DNA from: Thermodesulfovibrionales bacterium
GTDB lineage: Bacteria; Nitrospirota; Thermodesulfovibrionia; Thermodesulfovibrionales; Dissulfurispiraceae
Direction of reading: 5' to 3'
NCBI GenBank assembly: GCA_026415695.1
Contig: JAOAGP010000088.1
Coordinates: 1-64,000 of the forward strand
Length of the DNA stretch: 64,000 nucleotides
A program made the position numbers and the translations under genes. Below are positions 17,563 to 26,036 of the stretch, one piece after another. The notes below the pieces were generated by a model, which saw nothing but the letters and a program-made list of their open reading frames with translations, searched no databases and had not been told where the DNA came from. The stretch's first letter is position 1. Each line of letters begins with the position of its first letter.

Positions 17563-18533
17563 AGGTACTTATTACAGGTGCGACTGGTTTCATCGGCAGC
17601 CACCTTGCAGAGAAACTACTTGAAATGGGATGGGAGATAACATGTATTGTAAGAGACCCATCCAACCTCAAAAACATCAAAGGTAAGGATATAAAAACAA
17701 TAAAAGGAGATTGTTCAGATATCAACTCACTGCAAGGCATACCAGCAGACTTTGATTACATCTTTCATTTAGCAGGACTTACAAAATCGTCATCCCCACA
17801 AGATTATTATGTAGCAAATACAACTGGCACTCAAAACATAGTTGACATTACCTTAAAAACCCAACAAAATCTTAAGAGATTCTTACATCTTAGCAGTCTT
17901 GCAGCGGTTGGTCCTGCAAAAGACAACACACCATTAAATGAGGCAGATAAACCAAATCCAGTCTCTGATTACGGCATGTCAAAGTTACTTGCAGAACAAT
18001 ATGTCTTTGAAAAACGCAATGATTTACCAGTAACAATAATCAGACCACCTATAGTCTATGGTCCTCGTGATAGGGATCTCTTTATATTCTTCAAGATGAT
18101 AAATAAGGGGGTCGCAATCTATTTGCAGGATTGCCTATATTCAATTATCTATATTGACGACCTAATAAATGGTATAATACAATCCACGATGAGTGAGAAG
18201 ACAGCAGGTAATATCTTTTTCTTATCAGAAGACAGATTTTACAGCCAATTAGATATAATAGATGCCATATCATTAGCACTTGGGAAAAAAACGGTTAAGA
18301 TTAGATTGCCTCACAATGCACTTAGCCTTGTAGGTTTTGTGGTTGAAAAACTTAAATCAAAAAACATTATAAACACAGACAAGATTAACGAGATGAAACA
18401 AAGAAGATGGATCTGTAGCAGTAACAAAGCCGCTGAAACCTTTGGTTTCGGTTGTAAGGTTACAATTAGAGAGGGGATGAAATGGACAGCGAACTGGTAC
18501 ATAACTCAGAATTGGCTTCAGACAACAAAATAG
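17559..18533 (+). CDS. cerR: NAD(P)-dependent extended SDR, probable 3-oxosphinganine reductase (CerR-like)
   Basis: Extended short-chain dehydrogenase of 324 aa with the Rossmann motif [10 protein letters not shown] (7-16) and catalytic YGMSK (near 142-146) after LSSLAAVGP. By sequence class it is an NAD-dependent epimerase/dehydratase. I infer the CerR role (reduction of the 3-keto sphingoid base) from the neighbours: the next two genes are a serine palmitoyltransferase-like enzyme and a YghO/bCerS-like acyltransferase, the set defined for ceramide synthesis in Caulobacter. ATGA overlap with nfeD upstream and a 52-bp overlap with spt downstream. Sugar-nucleotide epimerase or threonine dehydrogenase activity remains possible. 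Confidence 0.75.
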   Translation: MKVLITGATGFIGSHLAEKLLEMGWEITCIVRDPSNLKNIKGKDIKTIKGDCSDINSLQGIPADFDYIFHLAGLTKSSSPQDYYVANTTGTQNIVDITLKTQQNLKRFLHLSSLAAVGPAKDNTPLNEADKPNPVSDYGMSKLLAEQYVFEKRNDLPVTIIRPPIVYGPRDRDLFIFFKMINKGVAIYLQDCLYSIIYIDDLINGIIQSTMSEKTAGNIFFLSEDRFYSQLDIIDAISLALGKKTVKIRLPHNALSLVGFVVEKLKSKNIINTDKINEMKQRRWICSSNKAAETFGFGCKVTIREGMKWTANWYITQNWLQTTK

Positions 18534-19708
18534 ATCTATTTGAGAAGTGTTACAGGTTTAACACTGCAAAACAACTTCAGAGTGCGGGGATTTATCCTTT
18601 CTTTAGGGTTGTTCAAAGCCCTCAAGAACCAGAAGTCATTATGAACGGTAAGAGAATGATTATGATTGGCTCAAACAACTATTTAGGGCTAACTAATCAT
18701 CCAAAGGTCAAAGAGTCTGCAATCAACGCAATCAAGAAATACGGCACTGGTTGTGCAGGTTCAAGATTTCTTAATGGCACACTGGATATACATGTTGCAC
18801 TTGAGGAAAAACTTGCCCGTTTTATGAGAAAGGACGCAGCCCTTGTGTTTTCAACAGGGTTTCAGGTAAATCTCGGTGTCATATCTGCACTTGTAAATAA
18901 AGATGATATTGTGATTATAGACAAGATGGATCATGCAAGTATTGTAGACGGCTGTAGGCTTTCATTTGGAGAGGTAAAGAGATATAAGCACAATGACATG
19001 GCAGACCTTGAAAGGATACTCACTGAAAACAACGGTAGAGGGAAGTTGATTGTAGTAGATGGTGTGTTTAGCATGGAGGGTGATATCGTTGACTTGCCAA
19101 AGGTCATTGAAATTGCCAAAAGGTTTAAGGCAAGGCTCATGGTTGATGATGCACACGGTATTGGTGTCTTAGGTAAAACAGGTAGAGGCACTGCAGAACA
19201 CTTTGATTTAGAAAAAGAAACGGATTTACTCATGGGGACATATAGTAAGTCTTTAGCATCAATAGGTGGATTCATTGCTGGTGATGCGGATGTAATCCAT
19301 TACATAAAACACATGGCTCGTTCACTTATCTTTAGTGCAAGTCCGCCTCCTGCATCCATTGCTGCGGTAAGTGCTGCACTTGATATAATTGAAACAGAAC
19401 CAGAGAGGATACAAAATCTTTGGAAAAACACAAACAAGATGTTAAAGGCATTTAAAGAGTTGGGATTTGACACTGGTCCAAGCCAGACACCAATAATACC
19501 AATAATAGTGGGTGATGACCAAAAGGCATTTACCTTTGTAATGATGCTTCAGGAGGAGGGGGTATTTGCAAATGTTGCAGTATCTCCTGCAGTGCCACCC
19601 GGTAAGGCGCTAATAAGAACGAGCTACATGGCAACCCACACAGACGAGCATCTTGATAAGGTCATTGATGCGTTTAAAAAGGTGGGCAAGAAACTCAATA
19701 TGATCTAA
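18482..19708 (+). CDS. spt: Serine palmitoyltransferase-like alpha-oxoamine synthase
   Basis: PLP-dependent enzyme of 408 aa that joins an amino acid to an acyl thioester. It has [14 protein letters not shown] (60s), the aldimine-stacking His in [21 protein letters not shown], and the PLP Lys at 256 in [16 protein letters not shown]. That motif matches serine palmitoyltransferases better than BioF (TFGKA) or Kbl (TLGKA). The ATG at 18482 has GAGGGG 5 nt upstream, inside the end of cerR. It is flanked by a CerR-like reductase and a bCerS-like acyltransferase, which supports sphingoid base synthesis. BioF or glycine C-acetyltransferase is the alternative, but no biotin genes are nearby. Confidence 0.82.
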   Translation: MDSELVHNSELASDNKIDLFEKCYRFNTAKQLQSAGIYPFFRVVQSPQEPEVIMNGKRMIMIGSNNYLGLTNHPKVKESAINAIKKYGTGCAGSRFLNGTLDIHVALEEKLARFMRKDAALVFSTGFQVNLGVISALVNKDDIVIIDKMDHASIVDGCRLSFGEVKRYKHNDMADLERILTENNGRGKLIVVDGVFSMEGDIVDLPKVIEIAKRFKARLMVDDAHGIGVLGKTGRGTAEHFDLEKETDLLMGTYSKSLASIGGFIAGDADVIHYIKHMARSLIFSASPPPASIAAVSAALDIIETEPERIQNLWKNTNKMLKAFKELGFDTGPSQTPIIPIIVGDDQKAFTFVMMLQEEGVFANVAVSPAVPPGKALIRTSYMATHTDEHLDKVIDAFKKVGKKLNMI

Positions 19709-19717
19709 TCTCATATC

Positions 19718-20821
19718 GTGGAAATAATCAAGGTAGCATCTCGCAATGACTTAAAGGAATTTATCCAACTTCCTTACAGACTTTATAGATCAGATACAAA
19801 CTTCGTTGCACCACTTATAATTGAACAAAAAAGAAGGTTTAGCCCTAAAAATCCGTCATTTCGTTACAACAATATAAATCTTTACCTCGCAGTAAAAGAT
19901 GGTAAGACAGTAGGCAGGATTGCATCCATAATCAATCACAACCACAACACCTATCATAAAGACAGAACTGGTTTTTTTGGTTTCTTTGAGTCTGTAAATG
20001 ACATAAATGTTGCAGAGGGATTGTTTCAGCAAGTTATTAAAGACATGGCATCAAACGGTATGGATAATCTCATAGGACCTATGAACTTTTCTACCAATGA
20101 GGAGTGCGGTTTTTTGGTTGAAGGATACGATGAACCACCAATGATCATGATGCCATATAATTTCCCCTACTACAATGATTTGTTGTTGGCATCTGGTTTT
20201 GAAAAGGTAAAAGACCTTTTAGCATTTATTTACACATTACAGACAACGCTTCCTGATAAGGTATATCGTGTAGCAACAATCGCTGAAAAAAGGGGTGTGA
20301 GGGTCAGATACATAAACAAAAAAACATTCCACAAGGATTTAAAAGACTTTCAAGAGATTTATAATGATGCATGGGCAAATAATTGGGGGTTTGTTCCAAT
20401 AACCGATGAAGAGATAGACTTTACTTCAAAGGAACTAAAACCAATTGCAGATGAAAAGATCATTGCCATTGCCGAGGTTGATAATCAACCAGTCGGTTTT
20501 TTAGGTGTAATCCCAGACATCAATCAGGTCTTAAGACTTCTCAATGGCAAACTCAACCCTTTTAAGTTACTAAAGGCATTATACCACATGAAAAGAATAT
20601 CACAAGGCAGACTACTGCTTTTTGGTGTAAAAACAAGGTTTAGAAACAGAGGGATAGATGCCTTGCTTTACAGGGAGGTTCATAAAGGGCTCTTACAGAC
20701 AAGGATTAGGAGGATTGAGTTTTCATGGATACTTGAAGACAACATTGATACAATAAACTTAGCAGAACTCTTTGGTGGAAGACCCTATAAAAGATACAGA
20801 CTTTACCAAAAAAAAATATGA
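19718..20821 (+). CDS. bcerS: GNAT-superfamily acyltransferase, probable bacterial ceramide synthase (bCerS/YghO-like)
   Basis: 367-aa protein of the large GNAT-fold family that includes E. coli YghO and the Caulobacter ceramide synthase. Characteristic stretches are FIQLPYRLYRSD..FVAPL near the N-terminus, GPMNFSTNEECGFLVEGYDEPPMIMMPYN (about 125-153) with NFPYY just after, and the C-terminal GNAT half around FGVKTRFRNRGIDALLY (about 306-322). Proposed role: N-acylation of the reduced sphingoid base made by the two upstream genes. It starts at GTG 19718, nine bases after the spt stop and without a visible Shine-Dalgarno, so translation may be coupled. It is the last gene of the operon; 20822-21001 hold no gene. 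Confidence 0.75.
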   Translation: MEIIKVASRNDLKEFIQLPYRLYRSDTNFVAPLIIEQKRRFSPKNPSFRYNNINLYLAVKDGKTVGRIASIINHNHNTYHKDRTGFFGFFESVNDINVAEGLFQQVIKDMASNGMDNLIGPMNFSTNEECGFLVEGYDEPPMIMMPYNFPYYNDLLLASGFEKVKDLLAFIYTLQTTLPDKVYRVATIAEKRGVRVRYINKKTFHKDLKDFQEIYNDAWANNWGFVPITDEEIDFTSKELKPIADEKIIAIAEVDNQPVGFLGVIPDINQVLRLLNGKLNPFKLLKALYHMKRISQGRLLLFGVKTRFRNRGIDALLYREVHKGLLQTRIRRIEFSWILEDNIDTINLAELFGGRPYKRYRLYQKKI

Positions 20822-21001
20822 CAATGCCTGTCTTTTTTATTACGAGTTTTACCACTTAAAGGAAAAAAAATCCGTTCTTCTGGAAAGAAATTCCTTTTTA
20901 TTTGATTTTTATTGACTGAAGAAGCAGCACATTCTCATTATAATCCTTTAACACATATCCAAACCCCTTTTATGTATTCATCAAACCATCTCAATTTTTA
21001 C

Positions 21002-21017
21002 TGGCATATCTCTTGCT
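21002..21017 (+). promoter_or_regulatory. Sigma-54 promoter of motAB
   Basis: TGGCAT-ATCTC-TTGCT matches the -24/-12 consensus TGGCAC-N5-TTGCW with exact spacing. GG is at 21003-21004 and GC at 21015-21016. The predicted start is near 21028, about 20 nt before the motA ATG, with CAGGAGG between. It implies RpoN and an enhancer-binding activator. Confidence 0.82.
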
Positions 21018-21048
21018 AATTATTAAGAAAAAACAGGAGGGATTATAT

Positions 21049-21849
21049 ATGGGCGTTGTAATTACTCTATTAGGCATTGTTATCGTTACAGGGATGTTAT
21101 TGACCATATTTAAAGGGGTTCCCCTATCTACCTTTTTTAATTGGGAGGCAATCATCATAATATTTGGTGGCACATCCTGTGGATTGCTTATTAGTTATCC
21201 ACTTGAAAGGATAAAAGATACCTTTAATGCACTCAAAAAGGCATTTAACACACAATCCGACAAGGATACAACAATTCAAAACATATTGACGATATCCCGA
21301 CTTTATAGAAAATCCGAGATAAAAAGTCTTGAGAGACTTGCAGGCTGTATGGACAACAACTTTTTGAAGTTGGGTGTTTACCTGTTGATAAATAATCATA
21401 AACCTAATGACATAAAGGCGATATTAGAAAGGGAGATGAATGTGAGGATGATATCACTTCAAAGCAATCAAAATCTACTGAAAACAGGGGCAAGGCTCGC
21501 ACCATCACTCGGACTTGCAGGCACTGTGATTAGCCTAATAAAGATGTTTAGCAACATGACTACTATTGAGGCTATGATGCCAATGATGGCTGTTGCACTG
21601 ATGTCAACATTTTACGGTGTGGTCTTTTCAAACTTGTTATTCATGCCCCTAAGTGTGAAGATAAAAGACATGAGCGATGCCGAAGAAACTGAAATGTTGT
21701 CAATCATTGAAGGGATATTGCTGATATCTCATGGTGAACATACACTTAAGATTGAGGAAAGATTGAGAAATGACTGGATTAATAATGAAGAGCCTGTTGC
21801 TATTAAACACCCTTATCTTTCAACCGCTATGGCAAAAGGTAGGATATAA
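21049..21849 (+). CDS. motA: Flagellar motor stator protein MotA
   Basis: Ion-conducting stator subunit of 266 aa. ATG 21049 is chosen: CAGGAGG lies just upstream and the longer TTG start would begin inside the sigma-54 promoter. Four membrane helices are visible (about 4-22, 32-50, 155-177 and 187-207), with a large cytoplasmic loop between helices 2 and 3. The family motif TGARLAPSLGLAGTVISLIKMF carries the conserved Pro that takes part in torque generation. The adjacent motB confirms MotA rather than TolQ/ExbB. Confidence 0.94.
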   Translation: MGVVITLLGIVIVTGMLLTIFKGVPLSTFFNWEAIIIIFGGTSCGLLISYPLERIKDTFNALKKAFNTQSDKDTTIQNILTISRLYRKSEIKSLERLAGCMDNNFLKLGVYLLINNHKPNDIKAILEREMNVRMISLQSNQNLLKTGARLAPSLGLAGTVISLIKMFSNMTTIEAMMPMMAVALMSTFYGVVFSNLLFMPLSVKIKDMSDAEETEMLSIIEGILLISHGEHTLKIEERLRNDWINNEEPVAIKHPYLSTAMAKGRI

Positions 21850-21854
21850 ACCCG

Positions 21855-22535
21855 ATGAGTAATAAAATATCACCGACAAAAAGAGGGTTTCTATACAGAA
21901 AGTCTGATGATGGTGAGCACATTTGGTTAATAACCATGAGTGATTTTCTTACACTCCTATTGGTGTGTTTCATCATGTTTTTTATGATGTCTAAAGGAGG
22001 AGGCAAGGACCTCATACTTCAAGAAAGGCAACAAATTACAGATGACAAAAAAAATCTATTAGAAACAAAAAGTGCAAACAAGATAAAGACAGTCATAGAT
22101 GAAATCAACAGCACCATTACATCTATGAACCTCAAGGATGAGATATCTGCTATATCCACAAACAACGAGATTGTAATCACACTTAAAGAAAAGGTTGTAT
22201 TTAGACCTGCTGAGGCAAGGCTTCTTAATAGTGCTTATGAACCACTAAACAAGATTGCAGGCATTATCAAAGAGCATCAAGAGTTTGCAGTCGAGATAGA
22301 AGGACATACTGACAATATACCAATAAACAACAAGTTTTTCGCATCAAACTGGGAGTTATCCATGGCAAGGGCTATAACTGTGCTCAGATACTTCACAGAC
22401 AATGAAGGTATTAGTCCCTCAAGGTTTTCCATCAAAGGTAACGGTGAATTCAGACCTGTCAATTCAAACACCACACCTGAAGAGAGATCACAAAATCGTC
22501 GTGTTGAGGTAAGACTGAGATTGCCAAATGGGTAG
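21855..22535 (+). CDS. motB: Flagellar motor stator protein MotB
   Basis: Stator subunit of 226 aa that carries protons or sodium and anchors MotA to peptidoglycan. The N-terminal helix contains the essential ion-binding Asp at D30 in MSDFLTLLLVCFIMFF. A plug/linker region follows, then an OmpA-type peptidoglycan-binding domain (about 125-226) with EGHTDNIPI, SNWELSMARA and NRRVEVRL. It starts 5 bp after motA and shares its sigma-54 promoter. No flagellin or basal-body gene is nearby. Confidence 0.94.
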   Translation: MSNKISPTKRGFLYRKSDDGEHIWLITMSDFLTLLLVCFIMFFMMSKGGGKDLILQERQQITDDKKNLLETKSANKIKTVIDEINSTITSMNLKDEISAISTNNEIVITLKEKVVFRPAEARLLNSAYEPLNKIAGIIKEHQEFAVEIEGHTDNIPINNKFFASNWELSMARAITVLRYFTDNEGISPSRFSIKGNGEFRPVNSNTTPEERSQNRRVEVRLRLPNG

Positions 22536-22595
22536 TGATATTCTTTAGAAACAAATTAGCATTTTTTTCTTTGGATGTTTGTCTAATAGCAAGGC

Positions 22596-22624
22596 TTGAA
22601 AGATTTTTCTAATTAGTTTATATT
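22596..22624 (+). promoter_or_regulatory. Sigma-70-type promoter of SprA-like gene (leaderless)
   Basis: TTGAAA (22596-22601), 17-bp spacer and TATATT (22619-22624). The predicted start coincides with the ATG at 22631. Confidence 0.68.
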
Positions 22625-22630
22625 AGAAAC

Positions 22631-23194
22631 ATGAAGGTTCAAGCAAATCTATTATCTCAACAATATCTGCCTTTACTGTCAAAGCAATACCTCCCTTTGC
22701 TTTCAAAACAACAACTACCTTTATTGTCTAAAGAAAACCTACCCCTGCTTTCAAAAGAAACCCTTCCAACTGTATCAGGGGGTCAGGCAACATTAAGGTC
22801 TGGGATGCTTAAAAACCAAGACTCAACTGGTATGGTTGAGATGCTTGAAAGCGTTGAGACAACGGTCAAAAATCATGAATTGTCTCATATGGTAGCGGGA
22901 GGTGCACATTCAGGTGCAGCTACATATGATTACAGAAGAGGTCCTGATGGTAGTCTTTATGCGGTAGCAGGTGGCGTAAACATTGACATGACAGTAACAG
23001 GTTCTTATGAACAGGTAATTGAGAAGATGAGGTTGGTTAAAAGGGCAGCCCTTTCACCTGCAGGTCCGTCGTTTCAGGATTATGTGATTGCAGCAAAGGC
23101 AATACACATAGAAAAGTTTGAAGAGTCAAAAAAGGTATTTAGGGACTTCATCTCAAAAGAAAATTCCGATAGCACAATCTCAATATATGCCTAA
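22631..23194 (+). CDS. SprA-related putative metalloprotease with N-terminal octapeptide repeats
   Basis: 187-aa protein. Residues 11-50 are five tandem octapeptides of the form (Q/E)xLPLLSK, the last one degenerate. The C-terminal half matches the SprA-related (putative metalloprotease) family: a zinc-protease-like HELSH at 82-86, followed by MVAGGAHSGAATYDYRRGPDGSLYAVAGGVNIDM. The substrate is unknown and no signal peptide is seen. It has its own promoter with the predicted transcription start at the ATG and no Shine-Dalgarno. It converges with trkH with no gap between the stop codons. Confidence 0.8.
   Translation: MKVQANLLSQQYLPLLSKQYLPLLSKQQLPLLSKENLPLLSKETLPTVSGGQATLRSGMLKNQDSTGMVEMLESVETTVKNHELSHMVAGGAHSGAATYDYRRGPDGSLYAVAGGVNIDMTVTGSYEQVIEKMRLVKRAALSPAGPSFQDYVIAAKAIHIEKFEESKKVFRDFISKENSDSTISIYA
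22661..22780 (+). repeat. Five in-frame 24-bp tandem repeats inside the SprA-like gene
   Basis: Each unit encodes (Q/E)(Y/Q/N/T)LPLLSK; units start at 22661, 22685, 22709, 22733 and 22757. Wobble positions differ between units (CTGCCTTTACTGTCAAAG, CTCCCTTTGCTTTCAAAA, CTACCTTTATTGTCTAAA), so the peptide is conserved more than the DNA, which points to selection on the protein repeat rather than a recent slippage event. Confidence 0.92.
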
Positions 23195-24643
23195 TTACTT
23201 CCTCCAGTAGTTTGGCACCAATAGTATAAGCACCGTATAGACCTCAAGCCTACCAATCAACATACAAAAGGTCAATATCCACTTACCTAAAGATGGTATG
23301 CTTGAATAATTTTCTGCAGGCCCTGCCTCCCCTAAAGCAGGACCAACATTGCTCATTGCAGACAAGACAGTTGAAAATGATGTAATCAAATCCACACCGC
23401 ACATCGCCATACCAATAGTTGCCACTACACACATAGCCAAGAAAAGAAAGACAAAACCCCAGATACTACCAAGCACCTCTTTGGTCAAAAACTTTTCATC
23501 CAATTTTATACTCGTTACTGCATGGGGATGTATGAGTTGGTATAACTCACGATATCCTTGTTTTAACATTAGCAATATCCTAACTTGTTTTACACCGCCA
23601 GCCGTAGAGCCAATCATCCCGCCAAAAAACATACACACGAGCAGTAAAACAATTGCAAAGGAAGACCATCTCTCAAAGTCAGCAGTGGCATAACCAGTGG
23701 TAGTCATGACAGAGGTTACCTGAAAAAAGGACAATCTCACAGATTCCTCAATCGTCATGCCTTGTCTTAGACACAAATCCGTAGCAATGCACAAGGTAAC
23801 CAATACTGTAATAAATAGATAAAATCTAAACTCATTATTTGTCAGTAGTCTTCTCTGCTGTCGCCTAAAAAGGTCAAAGTAAAGAGAGTAATTGATACTG
23901 GCAAGGAACATAAAAATTGCGGTTGCATATTCCAAAAACGGATTCTTGAAGTGTGCAAGACTTTCATTCTTTGTAGAAAATCCCCCTGTGGCAAGGGTCG
24001 TAAAGGCATGGCTTATAGCATCATAAAAGTTCATTCCCCCAAGATAATACACAACCGTTGCCATAAGGGTTATACCAACATAGATGAGCCAAAGGGCCTT
24101 TGCGGTATCAATAATCCTTGGTCGTAGTTTGTCAACGCTTATTTCTGGCACTTCTGCCTTAAACAACTGCATCCCGCCTCCACCAATCATCGGCAGTATT
24201 GCAAGTGCAAAGACTATTATCCCCATACCACCTATCCATTGTGTGAGGCTTCGCCAAAAAAGCACACCTAAGGGAACCTTCTCAACATCTTTAATTACCG
24301 ATGCCCCTGTAGTGGTAAAACCCGACATTGACTCAAAATACGCATCGGTTAATGAATGTAAAACCCCGCTAAAGATGTATGGCAAAGAACCAAAAAATGT
24401 GACAGTAAGCCATGTTATCGTAACAATAAAAAATGCCTCTCGGTGTTTTATCTCCTCTTTAACAGAAGACCTTGAAAAAACAAAACCTGCAACACCGAAA
24501 ACTAATGTGATGCACATTGAAAGCACAAGTGCATGTGTATCATCCCCTCCATAATAAATCGATACCAATATAGGCACAAGCATAAGGATACCAATAAAGA
24601 TTGTGGCTACAGAGAGGATGTGTATGATGAGTCTTTTGTTCAT
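23195..24643 (-). CDS. trkH: Potassium uptake protein TrkH/KtrB
   Basis: K+-translocating membrane subunit of 482 aa built from four M1-P-M2 repeats. Pore-loop signatures are visible, for example SMSGFTTTGASV (about 105), FTTLATGGFSTKN (about 214), TSVMTTTGYATAD (about 313) and LSAMSNVGPALG (about 430), each with the selectivity-filter Gly. It follows trkA by 7 bp on the same strand, so the channel and its regulatory subunit are co-expressed from the trkA promoter. Confidence 0.94.
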   Translation of the reverse strand: MNKRLIIHILSVATIFIGILMLVPILVSIYYGGDDTHALVLSMCITLVFGVAGFVFSRSSVKEEIKHREAFFIVTITWLTVTFFGSLPYIFSGVLHSLTDAYFESMSGFTTTGASVIKDVEKVPLGVLFWRSLTQWIGGMGIIVFALAILPMIGGGGMQLFKAEVPEISVDKLRPRIIDTAKALWLIYVGITLMATVVYYLGGMNFYDAISHAFTTLATGGFSTKNESLAHFKNPFLEYATAIFMFLASINYSLYFDLFRRQQRRLLTNNEFRFYLFITVLVTLCIATDLCLRQGMTIEESVRLSFFQVTSVMTTTGYATADFERWSSFAIVLLLVCMFFGGMIGSTAGGVKQVRILLMLKQGYRELYQLIHPHAVTSIKLDEKFLTKEVLGSIWGFVFLFLAMCVVATIGMAMCGVDLITSFSTVLSAMSNVGPALGEAGPAENYSSIPSLGKWILTFCMLIGRLEVYTVLILLVPNYWRK

Positions 24644-24650
24644 TTATATG

Positions 24651-25991
24651 TCAGACTAAGATGCTTTCAAGGGATTTGATAGACTCCTTAAGTGTAAAGA
24701 CAACAAGGCGGTCATCTGTTTGTAATGTATCATCACCAGTGGGGATAATTATCTTTTGCCCCCTTATAATAGCACCAATCACGGTTGATTTTGGCATATC
24801 AAACTCCCTAAGAGTCCTACCCACTAAAGGAGACATTGAACTTATCCTTGCCTCAATAATCTCAGCCTTTGCATCTGCAATGGCCGTAAGTGAGAGTATA
24901 TCACCTTTTCTAATGTATCTCATGATACTACTTGCAGTAATCATCCTTGGAGACAGTAATGACTGTAACCCCAAACTGTGTGCAAGTGGAATGTAGTCAT
25001 TTCTATTTACAAGGGATATGGTCTTTCTTGCCCCCATCTTCTTTGCAAGTAGTGCAGACATGATGTTAAGTTCGTCAATGTTTGTAACCACCACAACTAC
25101 ATCCATTTCTGATATGTTTTCCTCATCAAGCAGTTTTTGGTCAGCACCATCACCGTGTAAAATAAGCGTCTTACCCAAATACCTGCTAAGATATTTGCAT
25201 CTTTCAGCATCCTTTTCTATTATCTTGACATTTGATTTAGGCTCCATGGACGAGGCGATATAGTATCCAATCTTACCCCCTCCAATTATCATTATGTCTT
25301 TTGATGGTTTAACAGGTAGGGCTAATACCATAGCAATATCGGGAATATCCACCTTTCTTACTGGTAAATATACAATGTCACCAGCCTTGAGTTTATCATC
25401 ACCAGTTGGAATAATAGCCTTTTCATCCCTTATTATCAAGCCTATAAGAAAGCGGGTTTTTAGGTTTAATCTGATGTTTTTAAGTGGCTTACCGATAAGA
25501 GGGGATTGCTCTGATAGTTTTACAGCGATAACCTTTATAGCCCCATTTTCAAAATCCTCAACCTCTGATGCAAAAGGCACCTCAAGGAGCCTCGTGACCG
25601 CCTTTGCTGCCTCTAATTCTGGGTTTATAACAGGGTCAATATCAAGGTTGTCCTTGTTCATTATCTCCTTGTTAAAATAGTAGTCAGGATTTCTTATGCG
25701 GGCAATCTTACGAGGTATTGAAAACATCGCCTTTGCAAGTAAGCAGGCAATCATGTTGGTCTCATCACTGTTTGTTACCGCAAGGAGCATGTCTGCCTTC
25801 TCTGCTCCCGCCTCTTTTAAAACAGAGGAGTCTCCACCCTCCCCTTCTACGACAGCTACATCAAGTTCCTCTGATATCCTCTTGAGTTTATCAGTATCTC
25901 GGTCAATGACTACTACATCAATTGACTCTGATGATAGAAACCTTGCTATCTGGTAGCCAACCTCACCTGCACCTACAATGATGACATGCAT
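24651..25991 (-). CDS. trkA: Trk system potassium uptake protein TrkA
   Basis: Cytoplasmic NAD(H)-binding regulator of the TrkH channel, 446 aa with the duplicated RCK arrangement: RCK_N (VIIVGAGEVGYQIARFL, from 3), RCK_C (about 145-220), a second RCK_N (DIMIIGGGKIGYYIASSM, about 232) and a second RCK_C at the end. The start ATG lies exactly 7 bp downstream of a TATAAT on the minus strand and has no Shine-Dalgarno, so the message is probably leaderless. It is divergent from pdxA with only about 40 bp between the genes. Confidence 0.95.
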   Translation of the reverse strand: MHVIIVGAGEVGYQIARFLSSESIDVVVIDRDTDKLKRISEELDVAVVEGEGGDSSVLKEAGAEKADMLLAVTNSDETNMIACLLAKAMFSIPRKIARIRNPDYYFNKEIMNKDNLDIDPVINPELEAAKAVTRLLEVPFASEVEDFENGAIKVIAVKLSEQSPLIGKPLKNIRLNLKTRFLIGLIIRDEKAIIPTGDDKLKAGDIVYLPVRKVDIPDIAMVLALPVKPSKDIMIIGGGKIGYYIASSMEPKSNVKIIEKDAERCKYLSRYLGKTLILHGDGADQKLLDEENISEMDVVVVVTNIDELNIMSALLAKKMGARKTISLVNRNDYIPLAHSLGLQSLLSPRMITASSIMRYIRKGDILSLTAIADAKAEIIEARISSMSPLVGRTLREFDMPKSTVIGAIIRGQKIIIPTGDDTLQTDDRLVVFTLKESIKSLESILV

Positions 25992-25998
25992 AGGGTAG

Positions 25999-26028
25999 AT
26001 TATATCATTAAGATTAAGGCAATATAAA
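25999..26028. promoter_or_regulatory. Face-to-face promoters of trkA (minus) and pdxA (plus)
   Basis: Minus-strand -10 TATAAT at 26004-25999, seven bases before the trkA ATG. Plus-strand -10 TATAAA at 26023-26028, eight bases before ATG 26037 of pdxA. The boxes are separated by 18 bp, so each lies where the other promoter's -35 would be. Confidence 0.62.
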
Positions 26029-26036
26029 CTATGCGA

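Noticed and set aside
18482-19708. 8-amino-7-oxononanoate synthase (BioF) or glycine C-acetyltransferase reading
   Set aside because: The PLP Lys motif [10 protein letters not shown] and the CerR/bCerS-like neighbours fit serine palmitoyltransferase better; no bio or tdh genes are adjacent. Kept as an alternative.
20822-20850. Hairpin GACA-ATGCC-TGTC followed by TTTTTT after the bCerS-like gene
   Set aside because: The stem is only 4 bp; too weak to call a terminator although the T-run is suggestive.
22661-22780. 24-bp tandem units considered as a CRISPR array or minisatellite
   Set aside because: The units are in frame, have no spacers, and differ at wobble positions while keeping the same peptide.
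24084-24554. Long antisense open frames opposite trkH and trkA
   Set aside because: They are shadows of conserved genes on the minus strand, lack start signals, and show no protein family features.
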